From: Cladosporium sp. IMV 00045
Taxonomy: Eukaryota; Ascomycota; Dothideomycetes; Cladosporiales; Cladosporiaceae
Direction of reading: 5' to 3'
DNA: 26,764 bases
Assembly: GCA_001931905.2 (NCBI GenBank)
Contig: MSJI02000283.1
Span: 1-26,764 of the forward strand
Shown here: positions 10,900 to 19,711 of the stretch, piece by piece
Position numbering within the stretch: position 1 is the stretch's first letter
Layout: every line of letters begins with the position of its first letter
The notes under the pieces: generated by a model
The model's input: only the letters and a program-made list of their open reading frames with translations
The model's database searches: none
What the model was told of the DNA's origin: nothing
Program-made: the position numbers and the translations under genes

Positions 10900-12211
10900 A
10901 TGTATTCGCCGGGCAGTGCTGCGGCCATCCGAGCGAATTTGGATGGATCGGCCATTTCCACATACGTCTTGTTCATGCTGGTTGTTCCCTTGAAATTCTG
11001 GTGTCGATTGCAAAGCGGACACAAGAAATTAGGGCTGGACGATGCCTTGACGGCTATTGCAGCGGCGACGACGAATGCGTTCTTCTATATCACAATGATT
11101 GGTAGGGTGTTGATTTCCACTCACCAGATGACACACGCTGACCTCTATCACTAGGGGTGCGAAAACACCTCGGACAACATGCCGATACACTTGAGGTGCC
11201 GGTCGTTATTCAGTTTCTGAAGTACACGTTCGCAGCACAATTGTTGTATGTGGTGGCATTAGCTTGGATCAAGCTTGCAATTCTCGCGTTTTATTGGAAG
11301 TTGTTCTCCATCAAAGCTCGATGGCCCATTACCATCTGTGCAGGCATTGTAGTAGCATGGGTGTTTGGAGTGGTAAGTTGAAGCGATGGCCTAAACTCGA
11401 TATACAAGCCCTAACTGTTGTCCAGTTCTTCTCTCTTGTCTTCACATGCAACCCAGTTCGAGCACAATGGGACATTACCATCACCGGCGCAGTATGCCTG
11501 GACAGGCGAGCAACATACCTTGGTGCCTCCGTGGTAAACGTTGTTACAGACGTCGTTCTGCTCGCACTCCCCCTTCCATATATCTGGAACCTGAACAGCC
11601 CAATCTTCCAACGACTGGTACTGGTCGGCATGTTCTCACTTGGAATTTTCGTCAGCGTCGTCTCTATCATTCGCCTCAGCATTCTCATGAATCTCGACCT
11701 CGCGTCACCGGACATTACATTCAACATGAGCCAAGTCTTCATCTGGTCCCTCGTGGAAACGAACGTGGGATTAATCTGCACCTGCCTTCCCAGCTTGCGA
11801 CCAGCCGTCAAACTTCTCGGCCTCAGTCGCCTGTTCCCATCGTCAGACACTGTAGCGCGAAATGCCTACATACAACAAGAGACACCCGACGCATCTCTCC
11901 ACGTCACCAACAAATCACAGTCGTCCAAGCGAAGCCCTTTTGGCTTCATGACAACTCTGGGCGGGTCAACGAAGTATGAAGAAGAGGAAGACAGCTTCCA
12001 GATGATCAACACCCAAAATGGTGCGTACGGCAAGAACAGTACTACCGTTGGAGCATATCATTCCATGACGAGTGATGAGACCGATGGTCCTCCGCAGCAA
12101 GGGAAACCTGCGAAGAGCACTATACAGCCGATCACGGTCGAGCGGGAATGGCGGATTGAGAGTCGGACGCCGGAAGAAGGCGAGATTCCGACGAGCTATA
12201 ATGCGATGTAA
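10900..12211 (+). CDS. PTH11-like integral membrane receptor (fungal rhodopsin-domain family)
   Basis: Three exons, 10900-11101, 11155-11372 and 11426-12211, encode 401 residues. Both introns are 53 nt: one GTAGGG...CTAG (phase 1), one GTAAGT...CCAG with branch CCCTAACTG (phase 0). The start is the ATG reading MYSPGS, which places a first membrane helix (about 19-37) just before the family signature LGLDD (44-48). Further helices lie near residues 50-66, 92-113, 121-140 (across the second splice), 173-195, 208-230 and 243-265, for about seven in all. The linker CNPVRAQWD and the DFNMSQ-type loop (here ITFNMSQVFIWSLVETNVGLIC) match this family. The 130-residue hydrophilic tail is presumably cytoplasmic. 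There is no N-terminal cysteine-rich CFEM domain, so it is the CFEM-less subgroup. Family members include surface receptors that sense host or substrate cues; the ligand is unknown. Upstream exons cannot be fully excluded. Confidence 0.88.
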
Positions 12212-12511
12212 TTGTACGAAAAGATCGTAGAGCACACGGTGTTCCTTATCGTGGAAAAATAATCACAGGCATATGAACGCCTCGTTTTAAAAATTTTGGC
12301 ATCAGCCACGAATTTCTCGTTACACAAAAGCTGTGCGGAAACGGTCAGAAGCTCCTGCAAGCCACGATCTTACCTGCATTGCCAGCTCATCCAACTTCAG
12401 CTGATACAAAAGTGTTCGTCAACCTGATGGACCTTCACGGCTCATGACATCCTCTGAAATCTTGAGACGACATTTTGGCACCGGACCACCTGGCACCTAA
12501 TCGTTGTCACA

Positions 12512-14047
12512 ATGTTGCGCAGCAAGAGGCACCTCGAAGATGACGATGACACGTGGGCTTCGGAAATGAAGCGAGAAAGAGTGCGACGCGGACGCGTTGA
12601 TATCAACGAACATGGAGAATCATTGTCTCTGCACACAGAATCTGGAGCGGGATCACATGTCTTCCAAGGAGCCGAGACCACAGGCAACGCACGAGCACAT
12701 TACGGTAACTCTTACCATCAGGAAAACCATTTTCACCACGTTTCCAACACATCACAAGAGAACGAGCCGCCAAGATTGATAGCGAAGCTCAAGTTCGAGG
12801 GGATGTACGATCGCGTATCGTCTGTGAGTCCCGCATACGCTGATACCTGCCGCTGGATACTAGATCAACCAGAATACTTGAGCTGGTTAGATGATGCCCA
12901 TAGACATGCACACAACGGCGTGTTTTGGATCAAAGGCAACCCCGGGAGTGGGAAATCGACGCTCATGAAGTTGTTACTCAGCCACAACGAAAAGAACAAT
13001 CGAGATGATGCAATCGCTTCATTCTTCTTCAATGCACGTAGCAACACCATTCTGCCGAAATCCACCGAGGGCATGTACAGGTCCCTCTTGTGTCAGATCT
13101 TCACACAAATGCGTCAACTCGAGTCTTCCATGGCATATCGGTTCGAAGGGCCAACGCGAGATCGCTGGCCTATCGAGATACTTGAAAATTGTTTTCGCGA
13201 TACTGTTAAAAGTCTCGGACAAGACATACGACTCATCTGCTACATCGACGCATTGGACGAGTGCGATTTTGACGAAGCGAGAAGGGCTGTCGAGTGCTTC
13301 GAGGAGTCTTCGCAGACTGCCACGTTCGAAAGTACTCAGTTCTGGATCTGTCTAGCAAGTCGATACTATCCACACATCAAGATGCAAAAACACAGAGAGC
13401 TTAGGCTTGACCACCGAACAGAGCACCTGAACGACATCTCCCTTTATGTACATCATAAGCTCTCAATTACGGGACCTCCGGAGCTGAAACAAGAGATTGA
13501 AAATGAGATCCAGCGACGGTGTTCTGGGGCATTCTTGTGGGTTGTGCTCGTGGTGAAGATCATCAAGGAGGACGATGACGCAGGTTTCGATCCAGACAGG
13601 ATCCGTGCTATACTTAATGCTGTTCCTGACCAGCTTGATGAGCTCTTTGCAAGCATTCTGAAGAAACCGGACAACGCGCTGGTCGCAGCTTTGCAGTGGG
13701 CCTTGTTCTCTCGGGTGCCTTTGTATGTGGATCAACTGTACTTTGCGATTCCGACTGGCGTTGGAGACCTGAGAACGGCGCTTTGGAATGAAGAGGATAG
13801 TGACATGCAGCGCATGAAGCGATACATTATCCACAGGTCTAGGGGGCTCATCGAAGTTATGGAAAGCTCGCGTGGAGGAGAGGTTCAATTGATTCACGAA
13901 TCCATACGAGAGCATCTTCTTTCTGGTGGTCTAGCAGGCATGGACGAAAGCCTGAAGCAGAACGTCGAGGCCAACAGTCATGCAAGGCTATCTGAATGGT
14001 ATCAACGCTACATGAAACTTGGCATCCTGGAACACTATGATCTCTGA
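12512..14047 (+). CDS. NACHT-domain NLR-type protein, N-terminal half (frame ends before the ankyrin part)
   Basis: The first ATG, in context CACAATG, opens a 511-codon frame. Residues 1-57 are charged. A Gly/Asn/His segment at 58-76 contains GNARAHYGNSYH, which resembles the short repeat-like motifs found at the N-terminus of some fungal NLRs. Then comes the usual pre-NACHT segment (LKFEGMYDR...DTCRWIL, about 92-117) and the NTPase. Walker A is GNPGSGKST (142-150) and Walker B is YIDALDEC (244-251). Winged-helix-like sequence follows (RRCSGAFLWVVLVVKII, then the VPDQLDELF region, about 336-385), with HESIREHLL near 469-477. The frame stops at TGA 14045-14047. The natural continuation (FPLL... 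and ankyrin repeats) is in the +1 frame and starts right there. Fungal NLRs detect non-self or pathogens and can trigger regulated cell death; that role is family knowledge. Either the gene carries a frameshift, or the base sequence has an error, or the frame changes by programmed slippage. Confidence 0.88.
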   Translation: MLRSKRHLEDDDDTWASEMKRERVRRGRVDINEHGESLSLHTESGAGSHVFQGAETTGNARAHYGNSYHQENHFHHVSNTSQENEPPRLIAKLKFEGMYDRVSSVSPAYADTCRWILDQPEYLSWLDDAHRHAHNGVFWIKGNPGSGKSTLMKLLLSHNEKNNRDDAIASFFFNARSNTILPKSTEGMYRSLLCQIFTQMRQLESSMAYRFEGPTRDRWPIEILENCFRDTVKSLGQDIRLICYIDALDECDFDEARRAVECFEESSQTATFESTQFWICLASRYYPHIKMQKHRELRLDHRTEHLNDISLYVHHKLSITGPPELKQEIENEIQRRCSGAFLWVVLVVKIIKEDDDAGFDPDRIRAILNAVPDQLDELFASILKKPDNALVAALQWALFSRVPLYVDQLYFAIPTGVGDLRTALWNEEDSDMQRMKRYIIHRSRGLIEVMESSRGGEVQLIHESIREHLLSGGLAGMDESLKQNVEANSHARLSEWYQRYMKLGILEHYDL

Positions 14048-15365
14048 AGACTCATCGAACACCGACGCAACCTCAGCCCTCACTGATTCTGAACGATGGA
14101 CTTTGATCACTAAGTTTCCGCTTTTGAAGAATGCACTGTTTGAAGCTCTGCCCCATCTTGAAAAGGCCTTCGTGGCAGGTGTTATTGGACTCGATCGGCT
14201 CGATCGGTTTCCCTTCAGAAGGTATGCATTGCTTCGGCTGTTGCTCTTTTATGCCGATGCCGGTGACAGCGATCTGATCAAAAACCATTCCGCAACGCTA
14301 TTATACCTTTTGATCGATGGGGATTGCAACTCGATTGCTGAAGCACTGCTCCAGCATCACTCACAAGAAGGCTCCATCCCAGATTATGGCTCGAAAAAAC
14401 ATCAGAGACGTCCTGAGAACGCCGGCATAGATTTGCAGACTTTATGTGGCGGCAAATTCGGCTGTCCTTTGCAAGTGGCCGCTTTCAAAGGCTCGACACG
14501 CCTTGTTGAGCAGCTCCTGGAGAAGGGACAAGAAGTCAATCTCCTCGGAGGAGCACATGGCAGCGCTTTGGGCGCAGCCGCATACCATGGAGATGTCGAG
14601 ATGGCGCAGTTGCTTGTCAGACATGGAGCAAATGTCAACCCAGAAGGCGTCACCGCTCCTCTCCATGAGGCAGTACAAAATAGGAACCTCGACATGACGC
14701 AATATCTTTTGGACAAAGGGGCAGACATCAATGCTGTGGACGACAAGGGCCGTACGCCACTGCACAGAGCAGCTGCTTCTTACCATGACTTGGACTTCTC
14801 AGACTTTCAGACACTACTTGACCGCGGTGCAGACGTGAATGTTAGAGATCACACTGGCAGCACAGCTCTAATGCTGGCAGCGGGTCGTCAGGCATCCGAG
14901 ATTGTACGATTGCTCCTCCAGAACGGAACTGCCGTTGATTTGAGAGATGCACACTCTCGGACCGCATTGATCATAAGCTGTGAGCCAACGTTCTTTGGAG
15001 TTCGGCCCTCTGCAATGTTCAAGATCAATGCAGTACTGCAGCTACTGTTCGATTATAGCGCGGACGTGAACGCCATAGGAGGCGAATACGGAAGTGCCCT
15101 GATCGCAGCATCTCATCGAGGCCACGTCGAAGCGGTAAGCACTTTGATCGCGCACGGTGCATATGTAGATTATCGAAGCGAGCACTATGGCACCGCTATC
15201 GACGCCGCCCGCGCTGAAAAGCATCCCGAGGTGGTGAAAGTACTGGAACAAGCAATAAACCGGGCCGAGCGGGAATCATCGACGCCACATACAGATTCGA
15301 GTCAACAGAGTTCCGAATCAGAGGACTTAACAAAACCAAGCCCTGGAATCTGGTCGTACAGATGA
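14037..15365 (+). CDS. Ankyrin-repeat C-terminal half of the NACHT-ankyrin NLR (+1 frame)
   Basis: This frame is open from 14016 to the stop at 15363-15365. The first ATG is at 14037, inside the last codons of the NACHT frame. The sequence begins with the connector typical of NACHT-ankyrin proteins (FPLLKNALFEALPHLEKAF). About seven ankyrin repeats follow, with signatures such as GCPLQVAAFKG, LLEKGQEVN, GSALGAAAYHG, LLVRHGANVN, APLHEAVQN, LLDKGADIN, GRTPLHRAA, LLDRGADVN, GSTALMLAA and GSALIAASHRG. It ends in a Ser-rich tail. In NLRs this region senses the ligand. Joined to the NACHT frame by a +1 shift at 14042-14046 it would make one protein of about 950 residues, a usual size for the family. 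Translated alone from 14037 it would be a 442-residue ankyrin protein. No further stop or shift is present, so any break is recent, artefactual or functional. I tested a GTATCAA...GAAG intron across the junction; it does not restore the frame. Confidence 0.82.
   Translation: MISEDSSNTDATSALTDSERWTLITKFPLLKNALFEALPHLEKAFVAGVIGLDRLDRFPFRRYALLRLLLFYADAGDSDLIKNHSATLLYLLIDGDCNSIAEALLQHHSQEGSIPDYGSKKHQRRPENAGIDLQTLCGGKFGCPLQVAAFKGSTRLVEQLLEKGQEVNLLGGAHGSALGAAAYHGDVEMAQLLVRHGANVNPEGVTAPLHEAVQNRNLDMTQYLLDKGADINAVDDKGRTPLHRAAASYHDLDFSDFQTLLDRGADVNVRDHTGSTALMLAAGRQASEIVRLLLQNGTAVDLRDAHSRTALIISCEPTFFGVRPSAMFKINAVLQLLFDYSADVNAIGGEYGSALIAASHRGHVEAVSTLIAHGAYVDYRSEHYGTAIDAARAEKHPEVVKVLEQAINRAERESSTPHTDSSQQSSESEDLTKPSPGIWSYR
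14042..14048 (+). other. Frame junction CTC-TGA-A between NACHT and ankyrin halves (possible +1 shift site)
   Basis: The zero frame reads GAT CTC TGA. If the ribosome moves forward by one base on CTC at the stop codon, the next codon is GAA, in the ankyrin frame. The two frames overlap only between 14016 and 14047, since the ankyrin frame has a TGA at 14013-14015. A Leu codon before UGA is the general form of known +1 recoding sites (CUU-UGA in bacterial RF2; UCC-UGA in antizyme). A plain indel or base-calling error explains the data equally well. Confidence 0.4.
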
Positions 15366-15990
15366 TCCTTGACTGGCTCATAGCTCCAAGTGTTGCGGGA
15401 GAGATGCTTCCTACAACGTCGTAAGACGCGAAATTTTCGCCAAATGGTTCAAGACCCTTGCTTACTCAATAAGTACTTGCATAGCCCACCGTTGAGATTC
15501 GGGTCTCAATGAGCAGCCACGAGATCGAGAAGCGGATTTGTTTTCAAGGTTTCTCTTGCGGTCCTGGCTGGTGGGTTCTTTGTTCTAAGGAAGATTGCGT
15601 TGAAACGAGCGTCGGAAATTGCACGGTTTCGCGCATGTGAGTCGATCGGCTGTCGATTTTTCGGTCAGCTTTCCTTTAGGAGGCTCTCGCGTTTTGACCG
15701 TATCAGTTTTGGAGAGCGAACAATGTCGTTGGTGTGAGCGATTCGTGTATCTGCGCGGTTCTCTGACTTCCTTCCTTTTCAACGAAAATTGCGTCTTTAT
15801 CAGATCGCACGTGCAGAGTGGACTTCGATCGCCCAGGAGCGAGTCGTATCACGAGTGTCGAACCAAGATGTATCCGAGAAACGTAACGAAGGAGGCCCTG
15901 TGTATGAACGAATGTATTTGATAATGCTACGCTAAATCGTCTCATAAATCCATACCAAAGCAATAACGACTCGACAATAAAAGTCACAGC
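15366..15990. other. Convergent intergenic region between NLR and desaturase genes
   Basis: It holds the 3' ends of both flanking genes. A 100-codon plus-strand frame at 15619-15921 starts from ATG but has no family features. I see no gene, RNA gene or element here. Confidence 0.6.
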
Positions 15991-17709
15991 TCAGTGCTCG
16001 CCAAGCGCATCCTGCAAAGTCATACTCCGCTGACACTCCGCCAGCACTCTCGCCTGGTTCGCAATATCACCAAGGTGCCCAATGACCTTCTCATTGCCCT
16101 CCTGGAATCCGTAAAGCGCATAAGGGATATTGACGTCCTCGCAGAACTCCATGACGAGTTTCTGGCAAGCGCGGAGGTTGTGCCTCGGAATGCGCGGGAA
16201 CAGGTGGTGCACGGCTTGGAACTGAAGGCCGCCGTGGAAGAAGTCGAGCCATTCCGGGCAGTCGACGTCCATGGTGGTGCGGAGCATGCGCTGCGGGAAC
16301 GACTCCGTCACTCCGAGGTCGGCTGTGGACATGGCGAAGTGTGAGAGGGTGATTTGCACGTGCACGGGCATGGTGACTGCGTGGCTTATTAAGACAAAGG
16401 CGAGGCGCGCGCCGTTTGTCGGAATTGACTTGTAGACTGTGAAATAGCCGAACCACGTCCAGAAGAAAAGCTGGCCGGCGAGTTCGAAGTAGCGGTGCCA
16501 CCACGCTGGACCTTTGCGGGGCCCCTGGCCGAGCAAGATGTATTGCCAGCTCAGAACGTAGAGGTTAAAGCGGCCGAAGCAGAGAACTGGATAATAGAGG
16601 TAGTGCTGGTAAGGTAGGACGAATTTGGCGAAGGTGTCATAGGTCATGATGCGGTCGTAAAAGGTTGAGCGAAGGCTGTCAAAGAAGCGATGCGAGACGG
16701 CGAAGAAAGGGATGTGCTGGATGTCTGGATCGTGATCGGGGCTGTTGGTAACAATGTGATGGACATTGTGGTTTCGTTTCCACCAGCAGCAACTAAGTCC
16801 ACCCAAGAAGTTCGCCAGAAACATTCCAATGCAGCTGTCAATTTGGAAGTCGTGGGTGATGCCCATGTGGCCTGCATCGTGGACAGTGAACACCAACTGA
16901 TGCCAGAACATGCCTAGAAAAACACCAGAAAGCGCGTACCATCCAGCGCGAAACAACAAGTAAGAAGTAACGGCCAAGGCGGTGTACCTGCATGACTCTA
17001 TGGCGTACGCCTTGTAATTGCAGTTGTAGAGACCTTCATCGCGGATCCGCTGATCGAGAGCTCGGTACTTGACAATGATTTCGGCTTGAGTAGCTGCGTC
17101 GAGGCTGGGAAATGTTTCGATGTCGTGCTGGTAATCCTCCTTGGTCTTGTCTTGCCCTTGTGCAGACGACTTGCGCGGGACTGCCGGCTCCTCAATGGCA
17201 AGCGAAGATAGAGACGTTGTCGAAGATGACTGACTAGGCGCTTCGCCATTGACTCCTCGCTTACGCATACCAGAGCTCTTGCGTTCAGCTGGCTCAAAGA
17301 CAGGGGATGGCTCCCCTGAGCTCTCTTGGCCAGAAGAGTCGGTCTGGTCATGTCCTGTCGGATCCGGCCGACCAGCAACAACATCGAGCTCTTCCCTCGT
17401 CCTGTATTTACCATATTGGATGGGTGGTATGAAATCGGTCCATGGGCCTTCGATTCTGCCAATCTGGTACTTGCTCATCCACTGCTGTGTCTCAGCCGAA
17501 TGAAATGCCCGCACTTCATTCGTGGCGTCCCGTCCGACCATGTGAAGAATTGCCTTGTCACCGCCAGGATGAAAGGGCAACCAAGCGTCTGTCTTGATCA
17601 CGTTGCCATCCACAATCACGATCTTTCTTCCGTCTGCGATCATAGCCTCGATATCGTCTCTTGATAGAAGTCGTTGGCGGTATTCGCCAGTTTGCTTTGA
17701 GGTTGCCAT
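15991..17709 (-). CDS. Delta-8 sphingolipid desaturase (cytochrome b5 fusion)
   Basis: A single-exon gene for 572 residues, starting at the ATG of MATSKQTG. Residues 10-90 form a cytochrome b5 domain with the haem motif HPGG (47-50) and a second haem histidine (His70, AFHS). A polar Ser-rich linker (about 105-190) leads to a membrane-bound desaturase domain. Its three His boxes are HDAGHMGITH (277-286), HNVHH (314-318) and QAVHH (498-502). The Gln in place of the first His of box 3 is the hallmark of b5-fusion front-end desaturases. Hydrophobic helices flank the boxes. The length fits fungal delta-8 sphingolipid desaturases, which insert the 8(E) double bond into the long-chain base of ceramides that become glucosylceramides in the ER; that pathway assignment is family knowledge. 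It is transcribed away from CSN3 across a shared 535-bp region. Confidence 0.93.
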   Translation of the reverse strand: MATSKQTGEYRQRLLSRDDIEAMIADGRKIVIVDGNVIKTDAWLPFHPGGDKAILHMVGRDATNEVRAFHSAETQQWMSKYQIGRIEGPWTDFIPPIQYGKYRTREELDVVAGRPDPTGHDQTDSSGQESSGEPSPVFEPAERKSSGMRKRGVNGEAPSQSSSTTSLSSLAIEEPAVPRKSSAQGQDKTKEDYQHDIETFPSLDAATQAEIIVKYRALDQRIRDEGLYNCNYKAYAIESCRYTALAVTSYLLFRAGWYALSGVFLGMFWHQLVFTVHDAGHMGITHDFQIDSCIGMFLANFLGGLSCCWWKRNHNVHHIVTNSPDHDPDIQHIPFFAVSHRFFDSLRSTFYDRIMTYDTFAKFVLPYQHYLYYPVLCFGRFNLYVLSWQYILLGQGPRKGPAWWHRYFELAGQLFFWTWFGYFTVYKSIPTNGARLAFVLISHAVTMPVHVQITLSHFAMSTADLGVTESFPQRMLRTTMDVDCPEWLDFFHGGLQFQAVHHLFPRIPRHNLRACQKLVMEFCEDVNIPYALYGFQEGNEKVIGHLGDIANQARVLAECQRSMTLQDALGEH

Positions 17710-18244
17710 GATGGCTGAGCCAGGTGAAAGAGGAATCGCAGATTGTATTGTTTAGCTGATCATCAAGGGGCCGGGTATCGCTGGTAGAGACTGTTGTGCG
17801 CAGAGGCGCGGGTCGTAATGTAAGAGGAAGGAGTGAGGAAGTGTAGGAGATGAGGAGGTGAATAATGTCTAGACCCTTGATGCGTGTCTGCCTAGGCTCC
17901 CCCACATTTTGCTGAGCTCGCCGACTGTCGTCACGTCGGCCGTTCACAGACACATGCAGTTAGTTCATACGTGCACTCAGCAGTAAACCAACAACCTCAC
18001 AATCAACCTCGAGCCACAACTACCTACCCTCTTCAGCATTCTCACTCACAAACTCGAACCGACATTTGCGAAAATTTGATCTTTGACGACCCGCCTCAAG
18101 CATCAAAAGCCCACCGACACAGCTCTCTGGACTGACGAGCGCGAAGGCAAATACCGCCAAACATCATCCCGCCGTTCACTCTCAGCCATCTGGGTGACCC
18201 ACTGCAACACAACACGTGAGGTCTTTCACGACTCGACGTCCACC
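17710..18244. promoter_or_regulatory. Divergent promoter region for the desaturase (-) and CSN3 (+)
   Basis: A 535-bp space between two start codons pointing apart, so it must hold both promoters and leaders. No clear TATA box is visible. The frame of CSN3 is open upstream to about 18083 but without any ATG before 18245, so that part is read as 5' leader. Confidence 0.6.
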
Positions 18245-19711
18245 ATGGCAGACGCGGTCTCCGTCATGGTGTCCTTCCCACGCGACAACACCAAGTCGCT
18301 GTCGCCCTCCGAATACGACAAACAGATCTCTGCCTACACAAACAGCCTAGCAAAACTACCGGCGGCGTCATGGACCAAGAGCGTGGATAACAAGAGCTTA
18401 TTGGAGCTGCTCGATCCTTCTGTCAACAGCATACCGTACCTGAAGGTTCTTGTTGACCACGTCAAGACAGATAAGGCCCAGGATCGGGATCAGGTCGAGC
18501 TCCTCTATGACCAAGCTTGCATCTTCTTCACCTCATTCGATCCCGTGCAGGTGCGCTTCGCTGGTGAACTGTGGTACACACTATGGGACTGGGCTCTCGC
18601 ATGCGTTCAAGCTCTCGGCATTATCGACCTTACTCCCCTCTCAACAGCCCTTTTGCGCCTCGATCCTTCGGCCGCGACCTTCACCACTCTACATCTCCAG
18701 TTTGTAAGACAGTGCCTGTCAATTGGAGTTCCCTCGCTGGCTCTCCCGCTTCTCAAGCAGAACATATTCGCTTATCCTCAGACGCTATCCAAAGGCGTTC
18801 CCTCAGACACGATCAGTGACGAACACGAATTAAGTAACGCGTTCATCACCTCAGATTCCGGATTTTCGAACAAGATCACGCCGGAGCATGTGTTAGAATA
18901 CTACCTGCTCGGTGCACATGTGTACATCGGCGCGCGCATTTACCAGCGAGCTCGCCTGTTCCTCGAACACGTCCTCCTGTACCCAACTCAGCAACATACG
19001 ACAAGCCACTTCCAAGTTGAAGCCTACAAGAAGTGGGTTCTCATTGGTCTGCTGTCAGAGGGCAAGCCATTCCCCTATCCTAGGACCATCGATTCGGCAG
19101 TTTGGAAGAACATCAAGGCAGTGGGCAAATCATATGACTCGCTTGCAGACAGCTTTGAGAAGAGAGACTCGCTGAAATACCAGGCAGAGCTGGATGTGGG
19201 ATCTCAGATATGGACTGGCGACGGCAACATGCGCTTGGTCACGGAGGCTGGGCATGCTCTGGTTAGGTATCGGGTTTCTGACCTGCAGAAAACCTACGCT
19301 GCTTTGCCTGTGTCCAAGGTTGCCTCTCATCTTGGCCTATCTCCTGCAAACACCCTGCAGACCCTCACCGACATGATCAGGCAGTCGCGCCTCAATGCCA
19401 GCCTCTCACAAGGCGCCAACCCGGGCGAGTCCATCCTTCGCTTTGATCTTGCATCACCTGCAGCCACTGCTTTGCCACCATCAGATCTAGAGTCACAGAC
19501 CAAGCGCATTGAGAAGCTCATTGCTGCCGTTCGTGACGCCGACCGCCGGCTACAGCTCACTAAGGAGCACGTGGCTGTCTCAAAGCGCCACAAGAGCATT
19601 CTCGCCCCAGACGCAGAGCTGGCAGATCAGATGGATCTTTCTTGGGACGCTCCTGGCGCTACCCACGATGCGCCAATGTTGGTCGAGGACGACGAGGACA
19701 TCATGTCGTAG
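18245..19711 (+). CDS. csn3: COP9 signalosome subunit 3 (PCI-domain protein)
   Basis: A single-exon gene for 488 residues. The ATG at 18245 lies in the optimal context CACCATGG. The protein is mostly helical. It has TPR-like helices (QVELLYDQACIFFTSFD; GAHVYIGARIYQRARLFLEHVL; VEAYKKWVLIGLLSEG) followed by a PCI region around residues 300-420 (RYRVSDLQKTYAALPVSKVASHLGLSP), with the winged-helix SKVASHLGLS motif typical of subunit 3. A coiled, charged tail (RIEKLIAAVRDADRRLQL, AVSKRHKS) and an acidic end (LVEDDEDIMS) follow. CSN3 is a scaffold subunit of the COP9 signalosome, which removes Nedd8 from cullins and so tunes ubiquitin ligases. In filamentous fungi the complex controls development and light response. 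Length and architecture agree with fungal orthologues. The symbol follows the general subunit name. Confidence 0.92.
   Translation: MADAVSVMVSFPRDNTKSLSPSEYDKQISAYTNSLAKLPAASWTKSVDNKSLLELLDPSVNSIPYLKVLVDHVKTDKAQDRDQVELLYDQACIFFTSFDPVQVRFAGELWYTLWDWALACVQALGIIDLTPLSTALLRLDPSAATFTTLHLQFVRQCLSIGVPSLALPLLKQNIFAYPQTLSKGVPSDTISDEHELSNAFITSDSGFSNKITPEHVLEYYLLGAHVYIGARIYQRARLFLEHVLLYPTQQHTTSHFQVEAYKKWVLIGLLSEGKPFPYPRTIDSAVWKNIKAVGKSYDSLADSFEKRDSLKYQAELDVGSQIWTGDGNMRLVTEAGHALVRYRVSDLQKTYAALPVSKVASHLGLSPANTLQTLTDMIRQSRLNASLSQGANPGESILRFDLASPAATALPPSDLESQTKRIEKLIAAVRDADRRLQLTKEHVAVSKRHKSILAPDAELADQMDLSWDAPGATHDAPMLVEDDEDIMS

Noticed and set aside
7948..12211. Secondary-metabolite biosynthetic cluster around the P450
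   Set aside because: No PKS, NRPS, terpene synthase, transporter or cluster regulator is present in the window.
13997..14050. An intron (GTATCAA...GAAG) joining the NACHT and ankyrin frames
   Set aside because: Splicing there leaves the wrong phase and creates a stop, the acceptor is poor, and it would remove a segment that fits the family.
15440..15480. A T-loop-like GGTTCAAGACC suggesting a tRNA
   Set aside because: No matching acceptor, D or anticodon stems can be folded around it by eye.
18083..18244. N-terminal extension of CSN3
   Set aside because: The frame is open but has no ATG before 18245, where the start context is optimal.
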